64,000 bases of DNA from a bacterium (GTDB lineage Bacteria > Bacteroidota > Bacteroidia > Chitinophagales > Saprospiraceae): positions 1-64,000 of the forward strand of contig JANSXW010000013.1 of the NCBI GenBank assembly GCA_024742755.1, written 5' to 3'. Shown piece by piece: positions 9,606 to 19,215 of this stretch. Both the position numbers and the translations under genes were made by a program. Every line of letters begins with the position of its first letter. The first letter of the stretch is position 1. The notes beneath the pieces were generated by a model that was given only the letters and a program-made list of their open reading frames with translations, did no database searches and had not been told where the DNA came from.

Positions 9606-11627
9606 ATGAAACCTAAAACGATGAATAGGAAAAAGGGATTTGCTGCCCTGATTACAATCCTGCAAATATATCTGCCTGCCTTTAGCCAGGGCTGGCAACC
9701 TGCCGATATTTACAGTAAAGAAAGCTTCCAAACACTCCAACTGCAATACCAAAACGCTGAGACGCTGCCTATTGAAGAGCGCCTGCGTCTTTTTAAAGCT
9801 GGCACACAAGCTGCCCGTCATCATCAGGACAAGGAATGGGTGCGAAAATTTGCCTACAAGGCTGCTTCCGATGCAGTTGCCCTGGATTCCCTGGGCACGG
9901 CACTGGCGTATATCAATATTGCCCGGGAGGCAGCAGATGAATCTGACCCTTTCACAGTCAATATTATCTCCTATCAGGGTGTGGTGCACAAGTCAGCTGG
10001 GGGATACGAAGCCGCCCTGGGCTTTTACGAAGAAGCACTTGAACTCGCCCGAAAAAAATACCCTGAAAAAATTACGCTGCCACTCGGCAATATTGCAACG
10101 CTCTACCGAAGCCAGCAGGATTATGAGCAGGCCATACACTATATCCATCAGGTTAATCAAATCTCTCTGACACTGGATTCCCTGCAAAAGGCCTACAATT
10201 TAGTCTATGATTATGCAGAGCTGTGTATTGCATATAGCAACCTGGGGCAGCCCGATTCGGCAACGTACTATGCTGAATTAAGTATAGACAACCTCAACAA
10301 GATAGATAAGCAGCTGAACATGAAAGCAGCGGCATTCGCTTATATTACCGTAGCTGATTTTTACATTGACCAACTCCAACAGCCACATCTCGCCAGACCG
10401 TTGCTGGATAGCGCCCTTCACTATACCGAAGGCTTCTACCACACCAAGGTCAGGCTATCCCTTGGCAAATATTTCCTCTCTACCGGCCATCTTAAAAAGA
10501 CCGGAGCGCTTGTCCTGGAACTCCAGAACACCCCTATGCAGTCTCAAACCACAAAACTGCGCCTCCTGGAGTTGTCAAAACAATATTACACTGAGACGGG
10601 CATGTTCCGGGAGGCTTTGGCCTGCGCAGACAGTATCGCTATTTTGAAGTCGGAACGCTTCAGTCAGGAGAAGAACCGTCTGATGGGGTTTTACGCAGCA
10701 AAATTTAAAAACCAACAGCAGCAGCAGGAAATACAGGCGCTTAGATACGAGCAACAGGCCGAAAAGCTGAGGCACAAGACAGCACGTCTGATTTTCTTGC
10801 TTATCAGCCTGCTTGCCTGTACGGTGGCCATCCTGCTTGGGCTTGAATTTAGCCGGAAAAAGAGAGTCGCAAATATACTCCGGAAAGAACTGGAAATCAA
10901 AACCGAGGACCTGAAGTTGGCCAACAAGATGCTGGCGGATAAAGTTGACAAACTGAATGCCTTCAAATATACCGTTAGCCACGACCTGAAGACGCCTATT
11001 TCTTCTGCCTTTAATGTCTTAACGCTCATCAAAATGCAAGCCGGGGATTTGCTCAATAGCACTACCGCTCAGTTATTTGCCAACCTCGATACAGTGCTTA
11101 CCCAAATGGAGGAAATAGCTGAAGGCGTATCGGCTTATCTTGAAGCGGATGCCCTGGAGCTGCGCCCTTCCAAAATTGATTGCGAAAAATTAATTACCGC
11201 TATCTTCAACCAGCAAAAACACCTGTATCCGGATCACCTGAAACGCTATTCTTTCCTGATCAGGTCCCCTCTCCCGGATTGCCACTCTGACCCTTTGCTT
11301 TTCCGGCAGGTCATAACCAATCTTCTTAGCAACGCCATCAAGGCGGTTCAGCACGAAGCGCACCCCGAAATTCAGGTCTATGGGCAGTTGTCCAACGGGG
11401 AAGTACAGCTCAGTTTCAAAGACAACGGCATAGGTATACCCCTTCAAAAGAGGGAAAGGATTTTTGCCTTATTTAAGTCGGTCCATGACCGCAGGCAGTT
11501 CCCGGGCACAGGCATTGGCCTGGCCATCGTCAAGCGCATCATGGAGCGGCATGAAGGCCGCATAGAGGCAGAAAGCCCCGGTGAAGGGCAGGGCAGCACC
11601 TTCACCCTTCACTTTCCTTTAATTTAA
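9606..11627 (+). CDS. Second TPR-containing transmembrane sensor histidine kinase
   Basis: A paralogue of the preceding kinase. I chose ATG 9606 (ATG 9621 is equally possible) because it gives a normal signal peptide (MNRKKGFAALITILQIYLPA). The longer frame from 9474 adds 44 residues of unlikely composition. From the chosen start the protein has 673 aa: TPR helices at about 50-380, one membrane helix at about 393-415, and a HisKA domain with H459 in VSHDLKTPIS. It ends in an HATPase domain with ITNLLSNAIKAV and GTGIGLAIVKRI. There is no second response regulator beside it, so it may feed into the regulator at 6426 or an unlinked one. Confidence 0.9.
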   Translation: MKPKTMNRKKGFAALITILQIYLPAFSQGWQPADIYSKESFQTLQLQYQNAETLPIEERLRLFKAGTQAARHHQDKEWVRKFAYKAASDAVALDSLGTALAYINIAREAADESDPFTVNIISYQGVVHKSAGGYEAALGFYEEALELARKKYPEKITLPLGNIATLYRSQQDYEQAIHYIHQVNQISLTLDSLQKAYNLVYDYAELCIAYSNLGQPDSATYYAELSIDNLNKIDKQLNMKAAAFAYITVADFYIDQLQQPHLARPLLDSALHYTEGFYHTKVRLSLGKYFLSTGHLKKTGALVLELQNTPMQSQTTKLRLLELSKQYYTETGMFREALACADSIAILKSERFSQEKNRLMGFYAAKFKNQQQQQEIQALRYEQQAEKLRHKTARLIFLLISLLACTVAILLGLEFSRKKRVANILRKELEIKTEDLKLANKMLADKVDKLNAFKYTVSHDLKTPISSAFNVLTLIKMQAGDLLNSTTAQLFANLDTVLTQMEEIAEGVSAYLEADALELRPSKIDCEKLITAIFNQQKHLYPDHLKRYSFLIRSPLPDCHSDPLLFRQVITNLLSNAIKAVQHEAHPEIQVYGQLSNGEVQLSFKDNGIGIPLQKRERIFALFKSVHDRRQFPGTGIGLAIVKRIMERHEGRIEAESPGEGQGSTFTLHFPLI

Positions 11628-11730
11628 TACCCCGCCTTATCAAAAATCAACCCTGCCGCTGACCCCTGTCAACGCTCCCGGCAGCTATTCCGCTTACCTT
11701 GAAGACAATTCATCACCAAAATCGACAATC

Positions 11731-11829
11731 ATGACAGGCGGAACTTTTTCATTGATGATCCTATTTGCGATAATCCTGTTTGTGGTGCCTATGATGATGG
11801 GCTTTTCGGGCCGAAACCGCTTGGGCTAA
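11731..11829 (+). CDS. Small single-pass membrane protein (32 aa)
   Basis: ATG 11731 to TAA 11829 encodes 32 residues, nearly all of them a hydrophobic helix (FSLMILFAIILFVVPMMMGF) with a short basic tail (SGRNRLG). TTACCTTGAA 26-35 bp upstream resembles a -7 element. Such peptides are common in Bacteroidota but usually missed by annotation. No family is recognised; the frame and its composition are the only evidence. Confidence 0.5.
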   Translation: MTGGTFSLMILFAIILFVVPMMMGFSGRNRLG

Positions 11830-11874
11830 GCCAGAGGTTTACCCATCGGCGGTAAAGGGCCTGACCCTGCACGG

Positions 11875-12693
11875 CTAACGCTTTGCCCGGCGCCGGCGCC
11901 ACCACCAAATGAGCAGTGCCAGCAGCATCAGTACGGGCCAGGCCGTTACCGCGCCGAGCAACAGGTTCTTCAGCAGCCCCCATCCATCTGCAAAAGCCAT
12001 GACCATTTTACGGCCGAAGCTGCGCTGGGCGATGCCTTCTGAACGGGTCTCGTACAGGGTCAGAAAAACGGTGCTCCGGTCTACCTGCTGCTTCAGGTAA
12101 CGGAATTGAGCCTCCATGGACTCTACTTCCTCGATGACCTGGCGCAGGTTGTTCTCCACAGCCAACACTTCATTGACGTTTCGGGCTTCCGCCAAAAGCT
12201 CCTGGTAACGGGCGATGACGGCGCGCTTGGAAGCCAGGCGGGTTTCCAGATCAACGTACCGACGCGTGACGTCCTCTGCATTAACCGAGCGCGAGTCGAT
12301 TTGCAGCGCCAGGCCCTCCAGGGCATTGAGCAGGGAGTCCAGCTTTGAGGGTGCCAGCCGGATCACCAGCTCATTTTCCAGTTGCTGCCCGTACTGCCGT
12401 TCTTCCTCGGAGGTGATTTCTGCTTCAAATGCCGTGATAATCCGCTTCGCCTTACTGATTGCCTCCTCGTAGTCGGCCACTTCCATCCGCAACCGGGCCG
12501 TGCGGATCACTTTTTTTTCCGGGACAGCCTCCCCGGAGCCGCCACCTGACCTGGCTTCGGTGGTTAGATCGGGAATAGCCTGAGCTTCCTCACTGGTATA
12601 AGCGTAATCGGAGGAGCCGGAGCGCCCGTCGCAGGCCATAGCTGAAAAAGCCAGTACCAATAAGGGGATCAGAGTGCGAAGTGTCTTTTTCAT
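11875..12693 (-). CDS. DUF4349 domain lipoprotein
   Basis: A 272-aa envelope protein. The signal peptide ends in a lipobox at C21 (FSAMAC). A Gly/Ser-rich linker precedes the DUF4349 core (about 58-265). Within it, VIRTARLRMEV, VNAEDVTRRYVDLETRL and the coiled coil ending YLKQQVDRSTVFLTLYE are hallmark phrases of the family. One membrane helix near the C-terminus (about 240-262, WPVLMLLALLIWWW) is followed by a basic tail (RRRRAKR). DUF4349 proteins have no established biochemical role. It is transcribed toward the 32-aa gene, 45 bp away, and has no co-oriented neighbour. Confidence 0.93.
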   Translation of the reverse strand: MKKTLRTLIPLLVLAFSAMACDGRSGSSDYAYTSEEAQAIPDLTTEARSGGGSGEAVPEKKVIRTARLRMEVADYEEAISKAKRIITAFEAEITSEEERQYGQQLENELVIRLAPSKLDSLLNALEGLALQIDSRSVNAEDVTRRYVDLETRLASKRAVIARYQELLAEARNVNEVLAVENNLRQVIEEVESMEAQFRYLKQQVDRSTVFLTLYETRSEGIAQRSFGRKMVMAFADGWGLLKNLLLGAVTAWPVLMLLALLIWWWRRRRAKR

Positions 12694-12853
12694 GGTTTTC
12701 AGGTTTGGTTTTAGTTTTAAATGGATGCCGTAGCAGGCGAACCTGGTGTGTCGAATATTGTTAAGGGTTTCACAAATAAGTAGTGGGGCAAAAAATCAAA
12801 TACACAACTTTCGAGTAGCCCTTAGACACAAATTACAAAATCTGCCTGCCAAA

Positions 12854-12887
12854 TTGTCACTCAGCCAGTGAATTTGTTTTATCTTTG
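12854..12887 (+). promoter_or_regulatory. Promoter of miaB
   Basis: An exact -7 box TATCTTTG lies at 12880-12887 with TTG at 12854-12856, 23 bp upstream. This matches the Bacteroidota housekeeping consensus. The ATG of miaB follows 26 bp later. Confidence 0.7.
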
Positions 12888-12913
12888 CCGACTACTTTGA
12901 AAACGGGACGACG

Positions 12914-14356
12914 ATGTACGATGATAATCCAACCTTGGTCGGCTTGACCAAGACCATAGACGAACAGCGACAGGGCGAAGCTTTCTTTCAGGAGCAGGCC
13001 GCAGATGCCAATGCGGAAGGGGTTCGGCATTTCTATATTGAGAGCTACGGTTGCCAGATGAATTTTAGCGACAGCGAAATCGTAGCTTCCATTTTGGGGC
13101 AGGAAGGATATCAGTCCACCCGCAATATGGAAATCGCAGACCTCATACTCATCAACACCTGCTCTATCCGGGAGAAAGCGGAGGATACCGTTCGCAAGCG
13201 GCTGCGGGTTTTCGACAAAGTAAAGGAAAAGCGCCCCGGCACGTTGGTAGGCGTGCTCGGCTGTATGGCGGAGCGCCTGAAGACCAAGCTGCTGGATGAA
13301 GAAAAGCTGGTAGACCTCGTCATTGGCCCGGATGCCTACCGCGACCTGCCCAAACTCATCGCCACTGCTGAAGATGGGGACAAAGGCATCAACGTCTTCC
13401 TTTCCCGCGAAGAGACCTACGCCGACATCAACCCCATGCGCCTCGACAGCAACGGGGTCACGGCTTTCATCTCCATCATGCGGGGCTGCGACAATATGTG
13501 CTCCTTCTGCGTGGTGCCTTTCACCCGTGGCCGGGAGCGGAGCCGCAACGCCTTCAGCATCGTAGCCGAAGCCACTGATTTATACGAACGGGGCTACCGG
13601 GAAGTCACCCTGCTGGGGCAAAACGTCGACTCTTACAAATGGGAGAACCCGGAGACGGAGCAGACCGTCACGTTCGCCAAACTGCTGGAAATGGTGGCGC
13701 TGATCCACCCGGACCTCCGCATCCGGTTTAGCACTTCTCACCCTAAGGATATCACGGACGAGGTGCTGTACACCATGAAAAAGTACGATAACATCTGCAA
13801 GTATATCCACCTGCCGGTACAGTCTGGCAACAGCCGGGTGCTGGACCTGATGAACCGGACCTACGACCGGGAATGGTACATGAATAAGGTGCGCCGCATC
13901 TACGAAATCATGCCCGAATGTGCGATTTCCTCCGACATCATCGCCGGCTTCTGCAGCGAGACGGAAGAGGAGCATCAGGAGACCCTGAGCATGATTGAAT
14001 TTGCGAATTACAGCATGTCCTATATGTTTTACTACTCGGAGCGCCCCGGCACACTGGCCGCCCGGAAGTACGAGGACGACATCCCGCTTGAGGTAAAAAA
14101 ACGCCGCCTGCAGGAGATCATCCGTTTGCAAACGCAGGTATCCTTTGCCCACAACAGGCAGGACATTGGCAAGACCTTTAAGGTGTTGATCGAAGGCGAT
14201 TCCAAAAAGTCTGATCAGCAGTTCAAGGGCCGGAATTCTCAGAATAAGATGCTCGTATTCGACAAAGCGCCCGGTTACCAACCCGGCGACTACTGCTATG
14301 TGAAAGTCAATGAAGCCACAAGCGCCACCCTGATTGGCGAGATGGTACAGGCATAA
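12914..14356 (+). CDS. miaB: tRNA-2-methylthio-N6-dimethylallyladenosine synthase
   Basis: A radical-SAM methylthiotransferase of 480 aa that converts i6A37 to ms2i6A37 in tRNAs reading UNN codons. The N-terminal UPF0004 domain carries the auxiliary-cluster cysteines ([35 protein letters not shown]). The radical-SAM motif CxxxCxxC is present in [18 protein letters not shown] near residues 195-202. A C-terminal TRAM domain (about 410-475) follows. Length and order are typical for MiaB, and the TRGRERSR continuation is characteristic. It has its own promoter and is followed 35 bp later by a sigma-54 activator gene, probably by coincidence of position. Confidence 0.97.
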   Translation: MYDDNPTLVGLTKTIDEQRQGEAFFQEQAADANAEGVRHFYIESYGCQMNFSDSEIVASILGQEGYQSTRNMEIADLILINTCSIREKAEDTVRKRLRVFDKVKEKRPGTLVGVLGCMAERLKTKLLDEEKLVDLVIGPDAYRDLPKLIATAEDGDKGINVFLSREETYADINPMRLDSNGVTAFISIMRGCDNMCSFCVVPFTRGRERSRNAFSIVAEATDLYERGYREVTLLGQNVDSYKWENPETEQTVTFAKLLEMVALIHPDLRIRFSTSHPKDITDEVLYTMKKYDNICKYIHLPVQSGNSRVLDLMNRTYDREWYMNKVRRIYEIMPECAISSDIIAGFCSETEEEHQETLSMIEFANYSMSYMFYYSERPGTLAARKYEDDIPLEVKKRRLQEIIRLQTQVSFAHNRQDIGKTFKVLIEGDSKKSDQQFKGRNSQNKMLVFDKAPGYQPGDYCYVKVNEATSATLIGEMVQA

Positions 14357-14391
14357 GCCAGATTTTTTATACCGAAAACCAACTACCCCAA

Positions 14392-15699
14392 ATGGACGCC
14401 AACCTCCAATCCATCAAACAACGCTTTGGCATCATCGGGCGGTCTCCCCTACTCGACCGCGCGCTGAGCACTGCCGTCCGCGTATCGGGTACGGACTTGT
14501 CTGTACTGATTACGGGGGAAAGCGGTGTGGGCAAGGAGGTGTTTTCCAAAATCATTCATGCGCTGAGTGCCCGCAAGCACAACAACTTCATCGCCATCAA
14601 CTGCGGGGCCATCCCGGAAGGCACGATCAACTCGGAGCTGTTTGGGCATGAGAAAGGGGCCTTCACCGGGGCGACGAGCGAGCGCAAAGGGTACTTTGAG
14701 ACCTACGATGGCGGCACGCTTTTCCTGGATGAGATCGGCGAAATGCCCATGGATACGCAATCTTTTCTGCTGCGTGTGCTGGAGACCGGGGAATTCATCC
14801 GTGTGGGCGCCTCCAAGGTGCACAAAACAGATGTGCGTATCATTGCGGCTACCAATGTCTCCCTTCTGGAAGCGGTAAAGAAAGGCAAGTTCCGGGAGGA
14901 CCTTTACTACCGCCTGAATACGGTGCCCATCAGTGTGCCGCCGCTGCGGGAACGGCGGGAGGACATTTACATGCTCTTCCGCAAGTTTGCCACCGACTTT
15001 GCTGAAAAGTACCGTACAGCCTCCATTCAGCTGGATGACAAAGCCCGCCTGATGCTGGAAAACTACAGCTGGCCGGGCAATATCCGGGAACTCAAAAACG
15101 TGGCGGAGCAGGCCTCCGTGATGGCAGAGGAGAAACTACTGGATGCCGAGCAGTTGCTACAGTACGCCCCACAACTCAGCCGCCGCAATCTGCCGATGAT
15201 TGCCGAACGCAAAGGGGGCGATGGAGATGGCGTCAGCATGCAGGAGCGGGAAATCTTCTACAAGCTCATGCTTGATATGAAGAACGACCTGAATGACCTG
15301 AAGACGCTCGTCTTTGAGCTCATCCGCAACAACGACCTCCGTGTGCCTGATGCCAGCGATATCCGCAGCCTGCAGGCGCCTTCCTCAGACTACCCGGGGA
15401 CGAATGCTGCCGACAAACGCGATGTCACCGACTTTCTCCACGACTACCACGATGACGAATTCCCCACCCGGGATTTGCCCGATAACGTTAAGCCCATCAT
15501 TCTCAACCACGATGATCCTGAGCAGCAGCACTACGCGCAAACGGAGGAGCTGGAAGAGAACCTCTCACTCGAAGACAACGAAAAAGAGCTGATCTACAAA
15601 GCCCTGCGCAAGCACAATGGCCGCCGCAAGGAAGCGGCTTCCGATTTGGGCATCTCGGAGCGGACCCTCTACCGCAAGATCAAGCAGTACGGGCTGTAA
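14392..15699 (+). CDS. Sigma-54-dependent transcriptional activator without receiver domain
   Basis: A 435-aa bacterial enhancer-binding protein that remodels RpoN holoenzyme. The AAA+ domain begins almost at residue 10. Walker A is GESGVGKE (42-49), the sigma-54-contacting loop GAFTGA is at 89-94, and Walker B FLDEIGE is at 111-117; arginine fingers and the NIRELKNV motif follow. A Fis-type helix-turn-helix closes the protein (NGRRKEAASDLGISERTLYR). There is no N-terminal REC, GAF or PAS domain, so control is probably by abundance or a partner. An acidic linker (about 310-385) separates the ATPase from the HTH. In Bacteroidota such short activators occur as single conserved genes; targets are not identifiable here. 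Confidence 0.95.
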   Translation: MDANLQSIKQRFGIIGRSPLLDRALSTAVRVSGTDLSVLITGESGVGKEVFSKIIHALSARKHNNFIAINCGAIPEGTINSELFGHEKGAFTGATSERKGYFETYDGGTLFLDEIGEMPMDTQSFLLRVLETGEFIRVGASKVHKTDVRIIAATNVSLLEAVKKGKFREDLYYRLNTVPISVPPLRERREDIYMLFRKFATDFAEKYRTASIQLDDKARLMLENYSWPGNIRELKNVAEQASVMAEEKLLDAEQLLQYAPQLSRRNLPMIAERKGGDGDGVSMQEREIFYKLMLDMKNDLNDLKTLVFELIRNNDLRVPDASDIRSLQAPSSDYPGTNAADKRDVTDFLHDYHDDEFPTRDLPDNVKPIILNHDDPEQQHYAQTEELEENLSLEDNEKELIYKALRKHNGRRKEAASDLGISERTLYRKIKQYGL

Positions 15700-15797
15700 G
15701 CTGGCACCTCCCGACTTTAATTTTATGTAAAGTTTTGCGAAAAAGCGGTTCATTTACGTCAGACCTGCTATCTTTTCCATCTAAATCAGGTATAGCT

Positions 15798-16577
15798 ATG
15801 GACCTTAAGAAAGAACTGCTGCCCGCGATGGAGCGCCGACTGCTCGGTTTCCTCAACCACATTGACGATGCCGCTGCCCTGTCAGATGCCATCCGTGACC
15901 GCCGCCAAAACGGAGGGAGCGGGATTGGCGAAAAGGTAGCCGAACGCCTGCTGAAGGCCCGGACCGAACTGCCCGGCCGCCGTTTTGAAAGCCTTCAGCA
16001 AGTGGAAGCGGTGCCCGGATTGGGCGAAGATAAAATACTGGACCTCATGCATGCTTTCAAACAGCCTGCGGCACAGGCTTTCCGCAGCAACATGTACAAT
16101 GGTGTGATCCTCAGCAATTGGGAACTGGAATACTTCACTTCTATTTTTGAAGACGATACGTCCTTTCAGGAGGTGATCGACTCCAAGTCCAGCCTCGCAG
16201 AATTCGTGGGCGAACAAGTGGAGCAAATTTCCCTGGAGCGCTACAGCAACAGCAAAGCAGCGGAGCTGGCGGGTGAACTCGTGGAGCGCTGCTACGATGA
16301 GTACTTTCCCGATTCGCACTTTGGGGCCTACGCCCTGGCGCTTTGGTTTTATCAGTTTGATGCCGACAACTGGTTCTCCTTCGAGCGCGTCTTAAAGGAA
16401 ACCGAGAAGTACCTGAACTTCTACCCGGAATGGGAGGACCGCCTGGAGCTTCATCTGTACAAAGGCTTTGATAATACGGGCGTGCTGGTTGACCCGGTCA
16501 CACAGGTGGATTTGCCGGTGGTGATTAACCGGGGGGAGCGGGCTGTTACGATTTGGACTTGTCAGTTGAATGATTAA
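15798..16577 (+). CDS. Helix-hairpin-helix motif protein, uncharacterised
   Basis: I use ATG 15798 (259 aa, MDLKKELLPAMERRLL) because the extra 21 codons upstream look non-coding. Residues 1-80 resemble a DNA-pol-X or competence-type N-terminal fold. A helix-hairpin-helix element (FESLQQVEAVPGLGEDKI) would bind DNA non-specifically. The C-terminal 150 residues (about 100-259) are an unrecognised acidic, aromatic-rich domain ending in a beta-type segment (VDLPVVINRGERAVTIWTC). No catalytic motif is seen. It stands alone, about 100 bp after the sigma-54 activator and convergent with the WD40-like lipoprotein gene. Confidence 0.8.
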   Translation: MDLKKELLPAMERRLLGFLNHIDDAAALSDAIRDRRQNGGSGIGEKVAERLLKARTELPGRRFESLQQVEAVPGLGEDKILDLMHAFKQPAAQAFRSNMYNGVILSNWELEYFTSIFEDDTSFQEVIDSKSSLAEFVGEQVEQISLERYSNSKAAELAGELVERCYDEYFPDSHFGAYALALWFYQFDADNWFSFERVLKETEKYLNFYPEWEDRLELHLYKGFDNTGVLVDPVTQVDLPVVINRGERAVTIWTCQLND

Positions 16578-16695
16578 GCGTAGCTTTGGCAAGTTACTCT
16601 GATCTGCCCAACAAGGCCCGCCCCGCTGGAGGGCCTTCCCGGGAATCAGTGAAAATCTGCGTAACCAGTCCAATCTGTGTTCCCAACTCAATTAT

Positions 16696-17652
16696 CTAAG
16701 GCCGGCTAACCACCACCCCAAGCTCCCGGTCCAGCACCTTCACCGCCCCTCCGGCAGTAGTCACCACCAGCTGCTGCCCGTCCGGGCTCCAGTCCAGGCC
16801 CCAGAGGTATTGGTCCTTAAGGGCATGACCAAGCATTTTCCCTTCAACAGACCAAAGCCTTATCCCATCACTCGCAGTAGCCAGGGTTTTGCCATCTGGG
16901 GACCAGCTTAAGTTCCGGTATTCTGCACGGCTTTTTTTGATGGATTTGATCAATGCCCCATCAGGTTTGCGGAACTGAAGCAATGGGGGCAGCTTTTGTT
17001 CATAGTCGCCGTAGTCGCCTAATGCCAGGAAAGTGCCGGATGGGTGCCAGGCTACGGACAGCATCAATACGGGTGTATCACGGTGATCAATGGTTTGTAC
17101 AGTTTCTGTTTCCAGGTTGTAAAAGCCCAGCTTAGACCCTACGGTAGCAACTTGCAGCCCCTCCGGATGCCAGCTCAGCCCGATAATCGCTTTAGGGTCT
17201 AACTTGACCTGACGTTCCAGAGCGCCCTCAGGGGTATAGAAGCTCAGGTAGCCTTCGTTATCCCCTACTGCCAGCAGCTGCCCGTCCGGGCTCCAGGCAA
17301 CAGCCCGTGCACCTTCAGGTGACAAGCCCGGCAGCGCTGTCTTTTTCCTGGTTTCCATATCAATGACCACGCTGGTTTCAGAAGTAAGGTGCAGCGTAAC
17401 GGCAAGCTTAGGCACGGTGGGATGCCAGGCAGTATTCGTGATGGTCTGCGGAAAGGAATGCTGTTCAGCGACTTGCCAGGTATCAGCAGACCAAATCGTG
17501 AGCGATTCCGAATTTCCGCCCGAGGCTACATATCGACCGTCCGGGCTCCAGGCAGCGGCCCAGAGGATGGTTTCAAAGGTGTACTCCTGCAGGGGCGTTT
17601 TGCAGGCGAAAAGGCTGGCGGATAAAATGGCCAGGGCAAGGTACTTTTTCAT
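16696..17652 (-). CDS. WD40-repeat lipoprotein
   Basis: A 318-aa beta-propeller with a lipobox (C17 in ASLFACK). I start at ATG 17652; the longer frame adds 40 codons before a perfect lipoprotein signal. At least seven WD40-like blades are visible through the recurring phrase AWSPDGRYVASGG / AWSPDGQLLAVGD / SWSPDGKTLATAS / DWSPDGQQLVVTT. It is probably anchored on the periplasmic face of a membrane and used as a protein-interaction platform. It is divergent from the PLP decarboxylase gene; the 138-bp gap holds both promoters, which I could not resolve. Confidence 0.92.
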   Translation of the reverse strand: MKKYLALAILSASLFACKTPLQEYTFETILWAAAWSPDGRYVASGGNSESLTIWSADTWQVAEQHSFPQTITNTAWHPTVPKLAVTLHLTSETSVVIDMETRKKTALPGLSPEGARAVAWSPDGQLLAVGDNEGYLSFYTPEGALERQVKLDPKAIIGLSWHPEGLQVATVGSKLGFYNLETETVQTIDHRDTPVLMLSVAWHPSGTFLALGDYGDYEQKLPPLLQFRKPDGALIKSIKKSRAEYRNLSWSPDGKTLATASDGIRLWSVEGKMLGHALKDQYLWGLDWSPDGQQLVVTTAGGAVKVLDRELGVVVSRP

Positions 17653-17790
17653 ATCGGGTGATTTTAGGATAAAAATAGACGACTCCCCCCTGCCAGACGG
17701 ATAAAAAATCACGATTACCATATCATTAACACTGCCACGCAGCGTGCTTTTCCGTATAATAGTGCTTTCCAAAATCTGCTTCTACAAAAC

Positions 17791-19215
17791 ATGATCGACC
17801 GCAAAGACTTCCACCGCCACGCCTCCGATATCACCAACTGGATACAGCAGTACTTCGACCAACTGGAACAACTGCCTGTGAAATCGCAGGTAGCACCGGG
17901 TGATATCTATCAGCAAATCCCGGAACAGATGCCCGAATCCGGGGAGCCGCTGCAGGCCATCCTTCAGGATATGGACCGCATCATCCTGCCCGGCATGACG
18001 CACTGGCAGCACCCCAACTTCCACGCGTATTTCCCCGCCAACAGCTCGGTGGAATCGGTCTACGCCGAAATGATGACCGCTGCTATGGGTGCGCAATGCA
18101 TGATTTGGGAAACCTCCCCGGCCGCTGCGGAACTGGAAGAGCGCATGATGGAATGGCTGCAACAAGCCATGAGTATCCCCAAAAGCTGGGAGGGCGTGAT
18201 TCAGGATACGGCTTCTTCGGCGACGCTGGTGGCAATTCTGACGGCACGGGAGCGGGTCACCAACTTTGAGGCCAACGAGACCGGCGTCCCGCCTAATCTA
18301 CGGGTATATTGCTCCTCACAAACCCATTCCTCCATTGAAAAAGCCGTAAAAATAGCCGGTATTGGCCGCCAAAACCTGATCAAAATCTCTGTGGACAAAC
18401 AAATGCGGATGCGGGCGGATGCGCTTGAGCAGCAAATTCAACAAGATGTGGAAGCGGGCTACCTGCCCTGCTGTGTCGTCTCTGCGGTAGGCACGACCGG
18501 CACCCTAGCCGTAGACCCCATCCCGGAAATCAGCGCTATCTGCGCCCGGCATGAGGTATGGCACCACATTGACGCAGCCTATGCTGGCTCCGCCCTCATC
18601 CTGCCCGAATACCAATGGATGACAAAGGGCATAGAGCAGGCGGACAGTTTTGTCTTCAACCCACACAAATGGCTGTTCACCAATTTCGACTGTACGGCCT
18701 ACTATGTGAAAGATGCGGATATTTTGGTGCGCACCTTTGATATTCTGCCGGAGTACCTCAAAACCCGCACCCGTGGGCAGGTCAACGACTATCGGGACTG
18801 GGGCATCCCGCTCGGGCGGCGGTTCCGGGCACTGAAGCTTTGGTTTGTCATGCGCAGCTTCGGACTGAAGGGCATGCAGGAGCGGCTCCGCCACCACATT
18901 GCGCTTAACGCTCAGTTTGCCAAATGGGTCGAACAATCCGAAGAATTCGAGTTGCTCCTTCCGCCTTTTCTCAACTTCACCTGCTTCCGGTACCGGCCGG
19001 ATGGCCGACCGGAAGAAGCCCTCAACGCCCTCAACCAGGCCTTGGTGGACAAGGTGAATCAGCGGGGCAAACTATTCCTGACGCACACCAAAGTGGAAGA
19101 CCGGTACGTTTTGCGCATGGTTATCGGGCAGACCTACGTTGAAGAACGGCATGTGGAAGCAGCGTGGGCGGAATTACGCACCGTCGCAGCTGAATTAAAC
19201 CTCCACGCTCAATAG
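17791..19215 (+). CDS. PLP-dependent group II amino-acid decarboxylase
   Basis: A 474-aa enzyme of the aromatic-L-amino-acid decarboxylase family (fold type I). The N-terminal swapped segment HWQHPNFHAYFPAN is typical of DOPA/tryptophan/tyrosine decarboxylases. DTASSATLVA contributes cofactor phosphate binding, and HIDAAYAGSA holds the aspartate that pairs with the pyridine nitrogen. FNPHKWL contains the Schiff-base lysine K293. Substrate (Trp, Tyr, DOPA or Phe) cannot be fixed from sequence alone. The 3' end overlaps the convergent GH57 gene by 21 bp. Confidence 0.95.
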   Translation: MIDRKDFHRHASDITNWIQQYFDQLEQLPVKSQVAPGDIYQQIPEQMPESGEPLQAILQDMDRIILPGMTHWQHPNFHAYFPANSSVESVYAEMMTAAMGAQCMIWETSPAAAELEERMMEWLQQAMSIPKSWEGVIQDTASSATLVAILTARERVTNFEANETGVPPNLRVYCSSQTHSSIEKAVKIAGIGRQNLIKISVDKQMRMRADALEQQIQQDVEAGYLPCCVVSAVGTTGTLAVDPIPEISAICARHEVWHHIDAAYAGSALILPEYQWMTKGIEQADSFVFNPHKWLFTNFDCTAYYVKDADILVRTFDILPEYLKTRTRGQVNDYRDWGIPLGRRFRALKLWFVMRSFGLKGMQERLRHHIALNAQFAKWVEQSEEFELLLPPFLNFTCFRYRPDGRPEEALNALNQALVDKVNQRGKLFLTHTKVEDRYVLRMVIGQTYVEERHVEAAWAELRTVAAELNLHAQ

